Below are positions 10,586 through 21,946 of a DNA stretch of 64,000 nt, piece by piece. The DNA is from Casuarina equisetifolia (lineage: Eukaryota; Streptophyta; Magnoliopsida; Fagales; Casuarinaceae): NCBI GenBank assembly GCA_028551475.1, contig CM052355.1, forward strand, positions 14,591,543 through 14,655,542. The letters are read 5' to 3'. Position numbers and translations under genes: made by a program. Within the stretch, counting starts at the first letter, position 1. Each line of letters starts with the position of its first letter. Below the pieces are notes generated by a model. The model made no database searches, had not been told where the DNA came from, and saw nothing but the letters and a program-made list of their open reading frames with translations.

Positions 10586-13309
10586 GGCTGAAGTTCCTGT
10601 GGCTGGCAGGGAAGGACGTCTAGTTATCCTTTCTGTGCCTTCCAACTAATAGTCAACTCAACTTTTTCACGCCTCCCATGCACATGATCAGCTGCTTTGA
10701 TTGTTTCTATTAGATAAAAAGTTTAATCTCTATTTAAAATTACAGTGGCTTATTGTTAGCCAATGATTTAAACACGTGACATAACCTACGTTACTGTTGA
10801 CTGCTACTTCGTGTTGTCGGTAAAATTTCTTCTTTTCAATAGTTAGAAGGAAAGGGATATATATAATCTTTTTTAATCTTTTTTTTCCCCCTCAGTTTTC
10901 ATCTTTCCTATGGATTCTCCGTTTAACTCACCTATGCATGGGATTGTGTAAGCTTCTTTTTTTTTTTTTTGTTAATTAAATAGATTACAAGAAACTTGAG
11001 TGTCAAACTTAGGACATTTTGATCCCAAGAGACATAAGCTGTCAACTGAGTCCTATGTTTGCCCACTTAGTGAGTTGATGTTATAGTTTTTAGTTATTGG
11101 AGAAAGATGGAGAACTTGAATGCTAAATTGAGAACTAACACGGAAAAAGAGGTTTAAAACTTGGAAATGCCCCGTTGTCGACAACTTACCGTGGAATATT
11201 TTATATATGAAGAAATTATTTTATTTTTTTATAAAATAATTTTAAGGAAATAATAAATATTTTAATATGATATAATTCAAGTGAATAAAATGCCTTGTAA
11301 ATAGTCAAAAGACTTCTTTTGTAATATTATTTACAAACCTACAACTTCACTCCATATTGGTTGGAAAAGTAGTGTTAAAATGCCCAACATTTTCTAACTC
11401 ATTGTAAAAACTTCTTATATATTAATAAATTATTATTTTCTTCCAAATAAATAATGAAGTTTCTAACAAAAATCTCGTTCGTAATATTCTCTGCACTAAG
11501 AAACAACAGAATAACTCTTGTTACCCCGTTTTTTGAACCAACAATCTCGTTCCTGACGTTCCAGGGATTCGTTTTCATTGTCCACCTCCTTGTAGCTAGG
11601 ATGTCACGCTCGCGTGAGTTTTGCCGGGGTCAAAGGTTCTATTGGCTGGTCCGTAGATGGAGATGAAGCTTCTCTACTTCCTGAGTTCACTAAACCGTGA
11701 GGAAGTAGGCTTGTTGCAGGGCACTAAACTACAGTTTGACAGGCTTTCATACACGGCCCGTAAGGTTTATGACCCAGAAGGATCTATGATATTTTCATAT
11801 TCTGTCATTATCAACTTTGATCAGAAGACCTCAATCAAATAGAAACACTGAGCTGGAAAGACAACACTGCAGCTACATCTGGTTCAGGCCGATTCGAGAC
11901 GTTTCTACTGCGAAATGCTATTATTCTACGTGAATGCGTTGGGTCATTGATCTAGACATTTCGACCAGGATTCGTTTGTCTTAAGTGACCGACAGAATGG
12001 ATGGAGTTAGAGGAAGTCCAACGATGAGTTTTAGGTAGCCTACGAAAGTCTTAGAATGAATTCAACTGGTTGTCGGGAGAGTGAGATATTTGAACTTATA
12101 AGAAGAATTCCAAGTTAAAACATTAATGATGTGAAACATTCATATTTTAACAATCTGTTTTATCTTGATTGTGGGTTAATTCACGATTAATTGGATTGAA
12201 CAACGGGAGAGAGATCATAGAAGCCTAGTCCGTCATAAGGTACCATACTTAAACCAATATCATGATGTCATGTTTGAAAGAACTAACTTTCTTTACGGTT
12301 TATTCCCCATTTGGGGCTTAAAGTGATTGTAAGTGACTTTCTCTGTCTAACAGCTCCCTCGCTTATAGTTTATTGAATGACACAACATGGTTCACTTTGA
12401 TGAAAAAGAGTCCGTTGTTTGTAATGTTAGACATTTTAACACCTTTTTATAACTACCATGAGATTAAGCTGCAATTTTGTTCTTTACTAAGTAAAAGAAT
12501 TCTATATAAGATATATCAATACAAGATGATTAGGGACATACTCTTATGAGGGGCCTTACACGACTTTACATTACAAAAAAAAAAAAATGATCCTCTCAAG
12601 CTTTTAAGCATGTTATAAATACATTTTTAGCTGTTTGGAGATCATTTTAACATAATAAAATCTCTCTTACAAATATTTTAATAACTTCAAAATTATAGAT
12701 TTATAACTTACATTGTTTTTAAATATCTTATTATCCCTTTTATTTCAATAATATAAATAAAAAATACTAACACAAGTTTAATAGCACATGCCTTAAAGTT
12801 TTTTCCTTTCCCAGGATCAATGAGCTTGCCCAATTCTTGATTGCAAGTTTCATGTGTCATATCATAAAAGTGATATTGCACCATAATCCTATTTACTTGA
12901 AGTACAATTTTTATACGATGTTAGGAAACTAATTGTTTTTCCTTAAAACCATCGTATAAGGATTATGTATTGTGTTTTTCTATACAAATTCCATAATAGG
13001 TTACAACTAAATGTGAAATACTTTAGGAATCGAAACTATCATAGATGGGATGGAAGGTGCCAATCTCATCTGTCCGAGCACCCCATTGTGCACGGATCCT
13101 ATCTATATTTCAGATCTGTTGTTCATATCATCGTGTTGTGGCAAGAGCCAAGCCGTGTCAGCCGTGCCAATGAGGTTTTCAGGGGATATCAACGGTATCC
13201 TGAATATGGTGCGACTATTATTGGATTTTAGAAATATGATGTCCGACGACATGATGAGGTAATACAAAAAGAAAAGAGCACTCTTTTCTTTGGAAATATA
13301 AAAAGGTGA

Positions 13310-13520
13310 AAGCTAGTTGTGATTTGGTGATTTCAAGACAAAGTATTCACACTCCGAGGAATGGACGGGGACATACCAGGACCATTCAAGCCCTTCCAGA
13401 ACTCAATACTTTTCAGAAACGGTGAAACAAACACGTCAAAACTGTCTTCATCAGCAGGCAAATCATCAATGGACGGTCGTGTTTTATTACCAAAGACGTG
13501 CTTTGGCGTCCTTCTATAGG
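13310..13520 (-). pseudogene. Decayed UGT fragment B (N-terminal half)
   Basis: On the minus strand, an open frame reading DSFDVFVSPFLKSIEF resembles the UGT region after GLPEG. It is followed at 13320-13372 by a piece matching the [14 protein letters not shown] segment of UGT copy 3, with a large part deleted in between. At DNA level 13320-13372 closely matches copy 3 around 15965-16025, with the LPGLPDR codons removed. It also resembles fragment A at 8.3 kb. It is a rearranged relic with no intact catalytic or PSPG motif. Confidence 0.55.
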
Positions 13521-13619
13521 CCACTTCGACATTTCAAGATGATTTCGTGTCTATGGCATGCCGCATGCAAGAAGAATCATTCAACCAACTTAGTTGCCGT
13601 GTGGACAGCCTTCTAGAAA

Positions 13620-13930
13620 CCTTTTATGGACGTTTCGTTTTCTGTGCTTAGTCCCTTGTTCACGGATATGTTGGACCAATGAGGTCAGAGAACCATATTT
13701 GAACAAAATCCTTTATATTTTGATGGTGGGTCAAATAATGAGACAAAGATTTCGTGTATGATTTCGTGTCATATAAGAAGCATCATTCAAACAACTTAAT
13801 CGCTGGTTGGATTGCCTTCTAGAAACCTTTTATGTACGATTCGTTTTATGTGCTTAGTCCCTAGTGATCGACTTGTTCATGGATATGTTGGACCAATGAT
13901 TTGAGACAACCATATTTGATCAAACTTCTT
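13620..13930 (-). pseudogene. Two decayed UGT 3' ends in tandem
   Basis: Minus-strand translations at about 13650-13690 and 13860-13910 read LVQHIREQ and SLVQHIHEQVDH. These match the last residues of UGT copy 2 (SLIQHIREQVVRE). The DNA just 3' of each also matches the 3' flank of copy 2 (TATGTGCTT text). The two pieces are copies of one another over about 13540-13720 and 13740-13930. They are remnants of two former gene ends, without the rest of the gene. Confidence 0.65.
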
Positions 13931-15061
13931 TACTTTGATGGCGGGTAATTAATGAGCAATTTGATGGAACAATAAGACAGATTATGACAACTTAGTCCGT
14001 GATAAAGTACTTTACTTAATTGATATTTTAATATTATGTTTGAAAAAGCTGAACTTTTTTGGAGTTTAGTCTTTATTTTAGGGCTTTTGTAAATAAGGAG
14101 ATTGTCTAAAATTTTTCTCTTCTTTGTAGAAGAATTTTGAGAATTAAATAAATTTTTTTACATGATATTGAAATCAAAGTTTAAAAAGCACCCTTTACAT
14201 ACAAAGTTTGTAACTCAAAGTGATTTGTGAAAGAATTTAATTCATTTATGATGAAGGTTGTGGCTAACATTAGTCGCAATAAGCACATTAAAATAAAATA
14301 TATTTTACCATATTACCTAAATTTAGGATGTTATATATTTTTTTACCTCGACTTAGTGCTGTTTAGTTATGGTGATGGATGATTTTTTTTTTTTTAAGAA
14401 TAAAAATATATCCCCTCTTCAAAAGCCATTTTGAGGAGACAATGAACTATTTTTTTCCGTGGCAATCAGAAAAACAACAGATAACGTTCAAATTGCAAGT
14501 GAATTAAGAGGTTTTTGTCTGGTTGTTGTCTCTACGTAAGCGCATGCGTATTTATTTTATGCATTCTGACAGTATGCCCTTCATTTGTGCCTTCTAAGTA
14601 TGCTGGACTTCGTCGTTTGGTGCCGCCAAGCTCCCTAATTACATTATTTTGTTTTCTTCTGTGTGGACCGTTTCTTTCATTTGTCATCTCCAAAAGATGC
14701 TGCTCAAATATAGAAAAAGGTTTCTTTGTATTTCTAATGCTAGTTGACAGATATCGACCTAGTTTTACGCAAAATCAAGAATTTATTAACTGAGGAATAT
14801 CATGTGAACAACCTCGGAAAAGTTTATTTCATGACAATCTAAGCCATTGATGAGACACAGTAAAGTTGAAGACTGCTCTTGAATGTATGCTTAAGGTTAT
14901 CTTCCTGAAGCTTCTTTCATATGTAGGGTAAGTAGAGTACCATGCCGTAACAATGCACTCTAATGCGTCTTAGCTAATGCAATATCTCCAATAAATCTTA
15001 AGTAGTTCATACGCACTCAGAAATACGTAGCATGACATGGAATATCTCCAATTTACATCTG

Positions 15062-16534
15062 CTAGGTTGATTCTTCACGATCTGCTTGTTGCATGATATC
15101 TTGAATTAGCAGCGTCAGGGACAAATGAGAAGATCCTGCATCTGCAACAGCTCTCTTTGCCATCTCCCCAAGCTCTCTTGCTCTTTTCCTCCTCTCTTCT
15201 CTTTCCTCTCCTTCATCCATTAGCATCTCTACGGCCATCTTAACACTCTCCCTCTCCACCAAAATCCCTGTCCTTTCCTCCTCACCCCACCTGACAGGAT
15301 CCTCCACCCCAACCCTGACACCAATTTTCAGTACCTGAACGACCAGTTTCTCATTCACAAACTGGTCCCCAAACAGGGGCCATGTAAGCATTGGCACCCC
15401 AGCACATATTGCTTCTATGGTTGAATTCCAGCCACAGTGTGTTAGGAACCCTCCGACTGAAGGGTGCGATAAAATGAGTAATTGGGGAGCCCAACCCCGA
15501 ATCAAAAGGCCCCTCCTTCCGATCCTTTCTTCAAATCTGTTCTCTGAAATCCACTTCTCCAATTCTTCTGAGTGTTTTGCTCCCCTTATGGCCCAAATGA
15601 ATGGTTTCTTCGATGCTTCTAAGCCCAGTCCAAGCTCTATCAATTGAGAACTAATTAGATTACATAGGCTTCCGAGGCATGCGTAGACAACAGAGCAGGG
15701 TTCCTGAGCATCAAGCCACTTCAAGCATTCATTTTCTTCAATGGCAGCTTTGTTGCCTCTTTCAAGTTTGTCTAAATTGTCCTCGTTACAAAGGGAAACA
15801 GGGCCAATGCACCAGACTCTATCTTCTTTCACTTTCCTATATAATTTGACATACTCCGGCTCCAATTCATGGAAAGTATTAGCCACAATCCCATATGTGG
15901 ATTGTTCAGCTACTACCATTTTATCCGTAAATTTTTTCATTTCAAGATCTGTTGGGAAAGGTAGTTGTGATTTAGTGAATTCAAGACGATCTGGTAATCC
16001 AGGCAGGACAAAGTATTCAGATTCTGAGGATATGCTTTCGTTAATCTTGTGAACGCCTAAATTGTACAAACACAAGAGACAGAAACAACTTACTCCAAGA
16101 AATGACAATCTTGGGATGTGAAACTTGAGAGCAATATCAGCTGTCCACGGCAAGCACATGTCAGAGATTATGCAGCTTGGTGGTGGTGCCAGTTCCTCAA
16201 GCAACTTCTCTGCTGGCTGTTGCAGCATGCTAGTTGAAGTGAAGAAACTGGGGCCTAGTTCTAGTGAAGGAAGTTTGTCAACATTATCACAACCTTCCGG
16301 TAGGCCTGCTTCTTCATATGGAAACTGAAGTCGGATAACTTGGATCGGAAGGCCAAATTGAACTGCACGAGCAATACTGGTTTCAAAACGAGCAGCATTA
16401 TGTGTTGTGGTGACTATGGTGACAAGCACACCTCGGTGAGCCAGCAACTTGGCAATGTCTATCATGGGAATCATGTGTCCTTGAGCCATTAGTGGAAACA
16501 AGATAAAGTGAAGCTGGTGAGGTTGAGAAGCCAT
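15062..16534 (-). CDS. UGT73C-type UDP-glycosyltransferase (copy 3)
   Basis: Intact single-exon gene encoding 490 residues from the ATG at 16534. Catalytic His20 lies in AQGHMIP, the partner Asp125 in SDMCLPWT, and the PSPG box runs Trp348-Gln391 with HCGWNS and a DQ ending (UDP-glucose type). The GPVSLCN and CLGSLCNL segments are those of UGT73C. The core promoter has a strong TATA-rich block 88-107 bp upstream. It is a direct segmental duplicate of the frameshifted copy at 20323-21803, and of the two this is the one that can make protein. UGT73C enzymes are known to glucosylate brassinosteroids, cytokinins, flavonols, saponin aglycones and xenobiotics; which acceptor applies here cannot be told. 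Confidence 0.94.
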   Translation of the reverse strand: MASQPHQLHFILFPLMAQGHMIPMIDIAKLLAHRGVLVTIVTTTHNAARFETSIARAVQFGLPIQVIRLQFPYEEAGLPEGCDNVDKLPSLELGPSFFTSTSMLQQPAEKLLEELAPPPSCIISDMCLPWTADIALKFHIPRLSFLGVSCFCLLCLYNLGVHKINESISSESEYFVLPGLPDRLEFTKSQLPFPTDLEMKKFTDKMVVAEQSTYGIVANTFHELEPEYVKLYRKVKEDRVWCIGPVSLCNEDNLDKLERGNKAAIEENECLKWLDAQEPCSVVYACLGSLCNLISSQLIELGLGLEASKKPFIWAIRGAKHSEELEKWISENRFEERIGRRGLLIRGWAPQLLILSHPSVGGFLTHCGWNSTIEAICAGVPMLTWPLFGDQFVNEKLVVQVLKIGVRVGVEDPVRWGEEERTGILVERESVKMAVEMLMDEGEEREERRKRARELGEMAKRAVADAGSSHLSLTLLIQDIMQQADREEST

Positions 16535-16621
16535 GGCATTCGATGGTTGGAGCCAATCTGATATTGTAGAAAGATTGAACTGGACTCTACTGTGGGGATT
16601 TGGTGGTGATGCAATAGGCCC

Positions 16622-16641
16622 TATATATATATATTTATATA
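16622..16641 (-). promoter_or_regulatory. TATA-rich core promoter of UGT copy 3
   Basis: A 20-bp TA-rich block reads TATATAAATATA... on the minus strand, 88-107 bp upstream of the ATG at 16534. It is the only TATA-like block in that interval. The duplicated copy 4 lacks this block at the corresponding place. Confidence 0.6.
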
Positions 16642-17144
16642 TCCATTTTTTTCTGTATTTTTACAGCAGTTAAAGACAGGAGATTCCTTACATGTAATTT
16701 TATAATGAACTTTAGTTTTAAATTAGTAGTCAGCAAACATTTTTGAAATGCTTTGGCTATGTGTCCTTGGTGTCGGATCTTGGTTCACAAAAATCAAGGA
16801 TAACCCGAGTAAATGGAAATTTAGATTATGTGGTCATAGAAAGCCGTTGAAGGAAACAAGAATGAATGGCGCTGTTTGGATAGAGAGGCTAGCTAGAGCT
16901 TCCATGCATTTGTCTTTTAGCTTCTCTCCAGCAAATATATTCCAAAGGACTTGCTGGTGAGGTCAGAACATACATAAGCATTTTGTTTTATCTGAAGATA
17001 ATTACGTTCACTCAAGAGTATTAGAGTTCTGTGGATACATATCATTTCTCGTAGAATATTCCTATTCTGCAAGTTTGAGCCTGGACTGAAGGATCGAGGT
17101 GGCAAAACGCTTGCAAATCAAATTCATTCCGGCAACCTACATAT

Positions 17145-17258
17145 TGAAACTGTTGTCTCACATCGGGGCGAGGGACTCCTTCTCTGCACCTTATAAAGGT
17201 GCCGGTTGCCCATGTGAACGTCAAGTTCTTGGTTTTCTCAATTGAGTCATGCATTTCA
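17145..17258 (+). repeat. TRIM left LTR
   Basis: 114-bp terminal repeat with TGAAA/TTTCA inverted ends and an internal TATAAA at 17192-17197. The primer-binding-site-like sequence follows at 17261. Confidence 0.8.
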
Positions 17259-17378
17259 ACTTGGTATCGGAGTCAGGGCCCTCTAAACCAGGTGGGCCCC
17301 CCAATATGTTATGGTCAGACTCACACGGACAAATCCGGTGTTTGTCTATGGGAGAGTATTTTGTCTATGGGAGAGTAT

Positions 17379-17492
17379 TGAAACTGTTGTCCCACATTGG
17401 GGTGAGGGACTCCTTCTCTGCACCTTATAAAGGTGCCGGTTGCCCATGTGAATACTAAGTTCTTGGTTTTCTCAATTGGGCCCTGCATTTCA
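17379..17492 (+). repeat. TRIM right LTR
   Basis: 114-bp terminal repeat matching the left LTR except for about 10 substitutions, several of them C/T or G/A as expected from cytosine deamination. It is preceded by the purine-rich tract. Confidence 0.8.
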
Positions 17493-19850
17493 ACTCTATG
17501 GACTGCAAAAAGTTCTGAACGTTGCCAAGTGTGGTGAAGGGGTCCTGGTTCTCCCGTCCGACAAACCTGCCTTTACACATGGCATCTGGAGTGTCCTAGG
17601 GGTTTTAACTATGTGTTGAGGGTAAATCAAACTCTATACAAGTTGTTGGGAGATTATGTAGATGATACAATAAACACACAAAGAAACACTATTAATACTA
17701 GATTTATTACATTGTGACAGCTAGTTCTTATATTCGCAAATTAATAATTTGCTTTTTATTTCAAGACTTTCATGTACAAGCAGTCATTAGGGAGTTCTAA
17801 TATATGATATCTCTCACACTTTAGTTATTAAAACGGCTAATCAAATGACACAATACATACGAGGCTTGTTGAAACCTCGTGCCTTGAGCAACTTAAGAAA
17901 AATACTAACGAATAAAATCATCAGTTTGCCTTTACTCCTAAATTTGACTCTATACCTAACATATTTTGATCATGACGATCATGGGTATAAGCCGGCCTTG
18001 CACCATCAAGTATCAATAGAAACTGAGGCTGGGGGAGATTTTGAAGCCATTGAGATCCGGGTGTTTGGAGAGATTGCCGTCGAATTTTTGTTCTCCATAT
18101 TTGGTCTTCATTTGCGCTTCTTCGGAATCTTGTTCTTGTTTGTATTGCTTCTTCAAGCGAATGACGCAAGAGCATACATTGGGTAGTACAGATTCATGAC
18201 TTGTTTTAGTGCAGGCCATGGGAATCAGGAGGTTGTCATCGGGTTACACGCACCCAAGTCTTCGGGCCTTGTTCTCTGCACCCTCTTATAACCTCCATAA
18301 CCTTTCTCTCCTACTGCTATGCATCAAGGAGTGATTTTGACATTAAAATTGGCTTGGACTACAAAATTTTTCGTGCATCTGCGTTCATTTATATTCGTGT
18401 AATTCATGGAACTTGGAGTTTTTATTTTTTATTTTTTTATTGTTGTTATCTAGCATTCGGTGATCGACTTGAAACTTGAAGTAATAATTAAAATTCTTTT
18501 TTGTAGGCCACAACATTTAGCAAAATGTTCCTGAATGATTACTTTTTTCGAACTCTCTTTTCAAAGTTCAAAACCAAGAACACTTATGAAAAGCTTTCCG
18601 CAAATCTCCATGAAATTTCTTATTTTTATGGCGAGCTAGTTTAGGGAACTCATGCAGGGAGGTGATGTTGGGGGGAATCTAGGTCGATGCCGAGTACCGT
18701 TTCTCGAGCCATTGTTTATTAGTCCTCCTGCAGGAGGTGTTGGACCATGCTGGTCACCAACGCCCGTCATCGAAACGAGATTTGTTCGGGTTCAGAATCG
18801 GTACCACCTTACAAACAGGAAGAAAAAAAATACATATATTTGTGTATATATATTACAATATGCAGATAGTAGATGTGTGGCCTGGCAAAAGATGATTCAC
18901 CTAGCAAAATCAAGTACGATTTTTTTTTTTTTTAAATATAAGTTTGCATTAACAAAAAATAGTATATAGAAATATAGAGATATAACCCTACATTACAAAA
19001 GTTATGAAAACTATAAAAAGATGAAAGTTAAAAGCTTACAAATCTCATTTAAAGTGACATTTTCTAGTGAAAATTTTATATTTTGAAACAAAGAAACTAT
19101 TTCTCACATAATTTTCCTTAGTTTAACCAATAAGATTATAATGTTAACTGATTTGTTATGAAATCTTCTTTTATTTTATTTCACCTATATATAATAAACA
19201 TAAACTAAAAAAGATATTTTAAGAAACTTTACAACTATCTTTCTTTTAGTTGGTTTAGTCATTTATTGCAATTCTTTATTCAATCCTTCAATATATTGTG
19301 AAATTTCATTCTGAGTAAGGATAAATCTTCTAAATCATCATTGTCCATGTACATTTTTTTTTAAAAAAAGGTGACTCTTGTTTTTAACTTGGCTTATAGA
19401 AATCATAATATAAATTAATTGAAAGGAACCTTCATACTACTTTTTCTATTGTAGAAAGTTGATCTTAACAAACTAGTGTTTAATAAAATTATGTTTGTTA
19501 TTGCTACCAATTTAAATTAAATAATATCAATTAACTTTTTCATTAATTAGTCGAAGGTCTTTATAATTTTTTTTTGCAATAATAGCTAAACCTATAAAGA
19601 ACAAAGATAAGTGTGAGCTTTAGTATGAGGAAACCTTTTTAACTTCATGCTATAAAACCTTTAATATCAAATTGTATTATCGAAGTTTTTTAAATTTTGT
19701 ACTATAAATTCACTTACCATTAAGAAGAGTTTGGAAGATTGCTAAGATTCAAAAGCATACATTTTAAAAAGACCTTGTTTTATAATAAGAATATAACCCT
19801 TTTCTAAATGTCACTTTTAAGGATAAAATAAACTTATTTTAATCTGAAAT
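17493..19850. other. Intergenic region between TRIM and duplicated copy 4 unit
   Basis: No gene recognised. 17840-18220 holds overlapping open frames on both strands with no motif. 18640-18800 is a more GC-rich stretch of unknown origin. 18940-19850 is very AT-rich with poly-A/T runs and shows nothing else. Confidence 0.55.
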
Positions 19851-20322
19851 CATCACGGCAATGGAAAAAACAACAGATAAGGTTGTTTTGGTCCGGTTGT
19901 TGTTTCTACATAAGAGCACCCATATTTTATTTTATGCATTTGACAGTATGGCCTTCATTTGTGTCTTTTAGGTACGCTGGACTTCGTCGTTTAGTGCCGG
20001 TAACGTCGCAACTTGCATTGTATTGTTTTCTTTTGTGTGAACCGTTTCTTTCAATTGTAATCTTTGAAAGATGCTGCTTAAATATAGACAAAGGTTTCTT
20101 TGATCAGGAATTTATTAACTAATAAATATCAAGTGAATAACCTTGGAAATGTTTATTTCAGCCATTGATGAGACAAAGTAAAGCTAAAAGATCGCTTCTG
20201 AATGAACGCTCAAGGTTCTCATTCTGAAGCTGATTTCATATGCAGAATAAGTAGTACCATGCTGTAAAAATGAACTCTAATGCGTCTCATCAATACGTAC
20301 CATTACATGGAATATCTCCAAT

Positions 20323-21803
20323 TTACATCTGCTTGGTTGATTCTTTGCGACCTGCTTGTTGCATGATATCTTGAATTAGCAGCGTCAGGGAGACATGAGA
20401 AGATCCTCCATCTGCAACAGCTCTCTTTGCCATCTCCCCAAGCTCTCTTGCTCTTTTCCTCCTTTCTTCTCTTTCCTCTCCTTCATCCATTAGCATCTCT
20501 ACAGCCATCTTAACACTCTCCCTCTCCACCAAAATCCCTATCTTTTCCTCCTCACCCCACCAAACGGGATCCTCCACTCCAACCCTAATACCAATTTTCA
20601 GTAACTGAACCACCAATTTCTCATTCACAAACTGGTCCCAAAACAGCGGCCATGTAAGCATTGGCACCCCTGCACATATTGCTTCTAGGGTTGAATTCCA
20701 GCCACAGTGTGTTAGGAATCCTCCAACTGAAGGATGCGATAAAATGAGTAATTGGGGAGCCCAACCCCGAATCAAAAGCCCTCTCCCTCTGATCCTTTCT
20801 TCAAATCTGATCTCTGAAATCCACTTCTCCAATTCTTCTGAGTGTTTTGTTCCGCTTATGACCCAGATGAATGGTTTTTTCGACGCTTCTAAGCCCAGTC
20901 CAAGCTCTACCAACTGAGAACTAATTAGATTACATAGGCTTACGAAGCATGCATAGAGAACAGAGTAGAGTTCCTGATTATTAAGCCACTTCAAGCATTC
21001 ATTTTCTTCAACGGCAGTTTTGTTGCCTCTCTCAACCTTGTCTAAATTGTACTTGTTCCAAAGCGAAAGGGGGCCAATACACCAAACTCTATCTTCTTTC
21101 ACTTTCTTATATCCGTCGACATACTCCGGCTCCAACTCATGGAAAGTATTAGCCACAATCCCATATGAGGATTGTTCAGCAGCAAACACTTTTTCCGCAA
21201 ATTTTTTCATTTCAGGATCTGTTGGAATAGGTAGTTGTGATTTAGTGAATTCAAGACGGTTCGGTAATCCAGGCAAGACAAAGTATTCAGACCCCGAGGA
21301 TATGCTCTCCTCAATCTTGTGAACGGCAAAATTGTGCAAACACAAGAGGTAGGAAAAGTTTACTCCAGGAAAGGACAATCTTGGGATGTGAAACTTGAGA
21401 GCAATATCAGCTGTCCACGGCAAGCACCTGTCAGAGATTATGCAGCTTGGTGGTGGGCCAGCTCCTCAAGCAACTTCTCTGCTGGCTGTTGCAGCATGCT
21501 AGTTGAAGTGAAGAAACTGAGGCATAGTTCTAGTGAAGGAAGCTTGTCAAAATTATCACAACCTTCCGGTAGTCCTGCTTCTTCATCTGGAAACTGAAGT
21601 CGGATAACTTGGATTGGAAGGCCAAGTTGAACTGCACGAGCAATACTGGTTTCAAAACGAGCAGCATTATGTGTTGTGGTGATTATGGTGGCGAGGACAC
21701 CTCGGTGAGCCAGCAACTTGGCAATGTCTATCATGGGAATCATATGGCCTTGAGCCAACCGTGGAAACAAGATAAAGTGAAGCTGGTGAGGTTTAGAAGC
21801 CAT
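20323..21803 (-). pseudogene. UGT73C-type glycosyltransferase copy 4, frameshifted
   Basis: Near-full-length copy of copy 3 (about 493 codons) starting at the ATG at 21803. The first 121 codons are open and end at a TAA at 21438, because one base is missing near 21457 in the CCA-repeat coding the AxPPPS segment just before the catalytic Asp. The second frame then stays open to 20323 and contains the whole PSPG box with HCGWNS. Other changes support loss of function: the conserved CLGSLC reads CFVSLC, EPCSVVY reads ELYSVLY, and the old stop codon is mutated so the frame runs three codons further. The 121-residue N-terminal piece could be translated but has no sugar-binding domain. A single sequencing error could mimic the frameshift, but the extra substitutions argue for a pseudogene. 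Confidence 0.88.
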
Positions 21804-21829
21804 GGCATACGATGGTTGAGAACCAATCT

Positions 21830-21904
21830 GATGTTGTAGAAAGATTGAACTAGAATGTCCTATGAAGCTCTGGTGGTGATGTTGTAGAAAGATTGAACTA
21901 GAAT
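21830..21904. repeat. 27-bp direct repeat upstream of UGT copy 4
   Basis: The 27-bp sequence at 21830-21856 recurs exactly at 21878-21904, beginning GATGTTGTAGAAAG. Copy 3 has only one version of this block. The repeat occupies the place where copy 3 continues to its TATA-rich promoter. Confidence 0.85.
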
Positions 21905-21939
21905 ATCCAAATTGTTTGTGTTTTTATTTCTTGGAATAG

Positions 21940-21946
21940 TTTTATA
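21940..21946 (-). promoter_or_regulatory. TATA-like box upstream of UGT copy 4
   Basis: Minus-strand TATAAAA lies about 140 bp upstream of the ATG at 21803. It is not the homologue of the copy 3 TATA block. It could still drive transcription of the broken copy. Confidence 0.35.

Larger units (their letters stand above)
10646..15061. other. Intergenic region between UGT copies 2 and 3
   Basis: Mostly AT-rich DNA. A stretch at about 11450-12050 has more balanced composition and two adjacent open frames, but I could not identify it. About 13040-13240 is similar in this respect. UGT relics lie at 13310-13930. From about 14455 onward the DNA is duplicated near 19850. Nothing here supports a functional gene. 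Confidence 0.6.
14455..17130. repeat. Segmental duplication, left copy (UGT copy 3 unit)
   Basis: The 3' flank, the whole UGT gene and the 5' flank of copy 3 are colinear with about 19850-22360, which carries the broken copy 4. Shared landmarks outside the genes are an AACAACAGATAA word (14472/19870), a block encoding YAGLRRLVP in both (about 14600/19970), and a CCAGCAAATATATTCCAAAG block upstream (about 16928/22152). Boundaries are approximate. The right end of this copy is interrupted by a TRIM insertion that the other copy lacks. Confidence 0.85.
17145..17492. mobile_element. TRIM (miniature LTR retrotransposon), 348 bp
   Basis: Two direct repeats of exactly 114 bp (17145-17258 and 17379-17492), each beginning TGAAA and ending TTTCA, flank a 120-bp interior. 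I count about 10 differences between them. Each LTR has a TATAAA (17192 in the first). Two bases after LTR1 comes TGGTATCGGAGTCAGG, close to the initiator tRNA-Met primer-binding site. Just before LTR2 a purine-rich GGGAGAG lies in a perfect 19-bp tandem repeat (17341-17378) and would serve as polypurine tract. There is no coding capacity. No clear 5-bp target duplication was found. The paralogous locus near 22350 reads straight through, so the insertion followed the segmental duplication. Orientation is plus by primer-binding-site position. Confidence 0.85.

Noticed and set aside
10586..10645. Upstream extension of UGT copy 2 to 10645
   Set aside because: It begins with TTG and has no homology to UGT N-termini. 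The ATG at 10585 is used instead.
17249..17458. Plus-strand open frames across the TRIM
   Set aside because: The element is too short to code. The frames arise by chance across its repeats.
20323..21423. A separate 366-residue UGT gene
   Set aside because: It is the downstream part of the frameshifted copy 4. Its first codon is TTG and it lacks the N-terminal domain.
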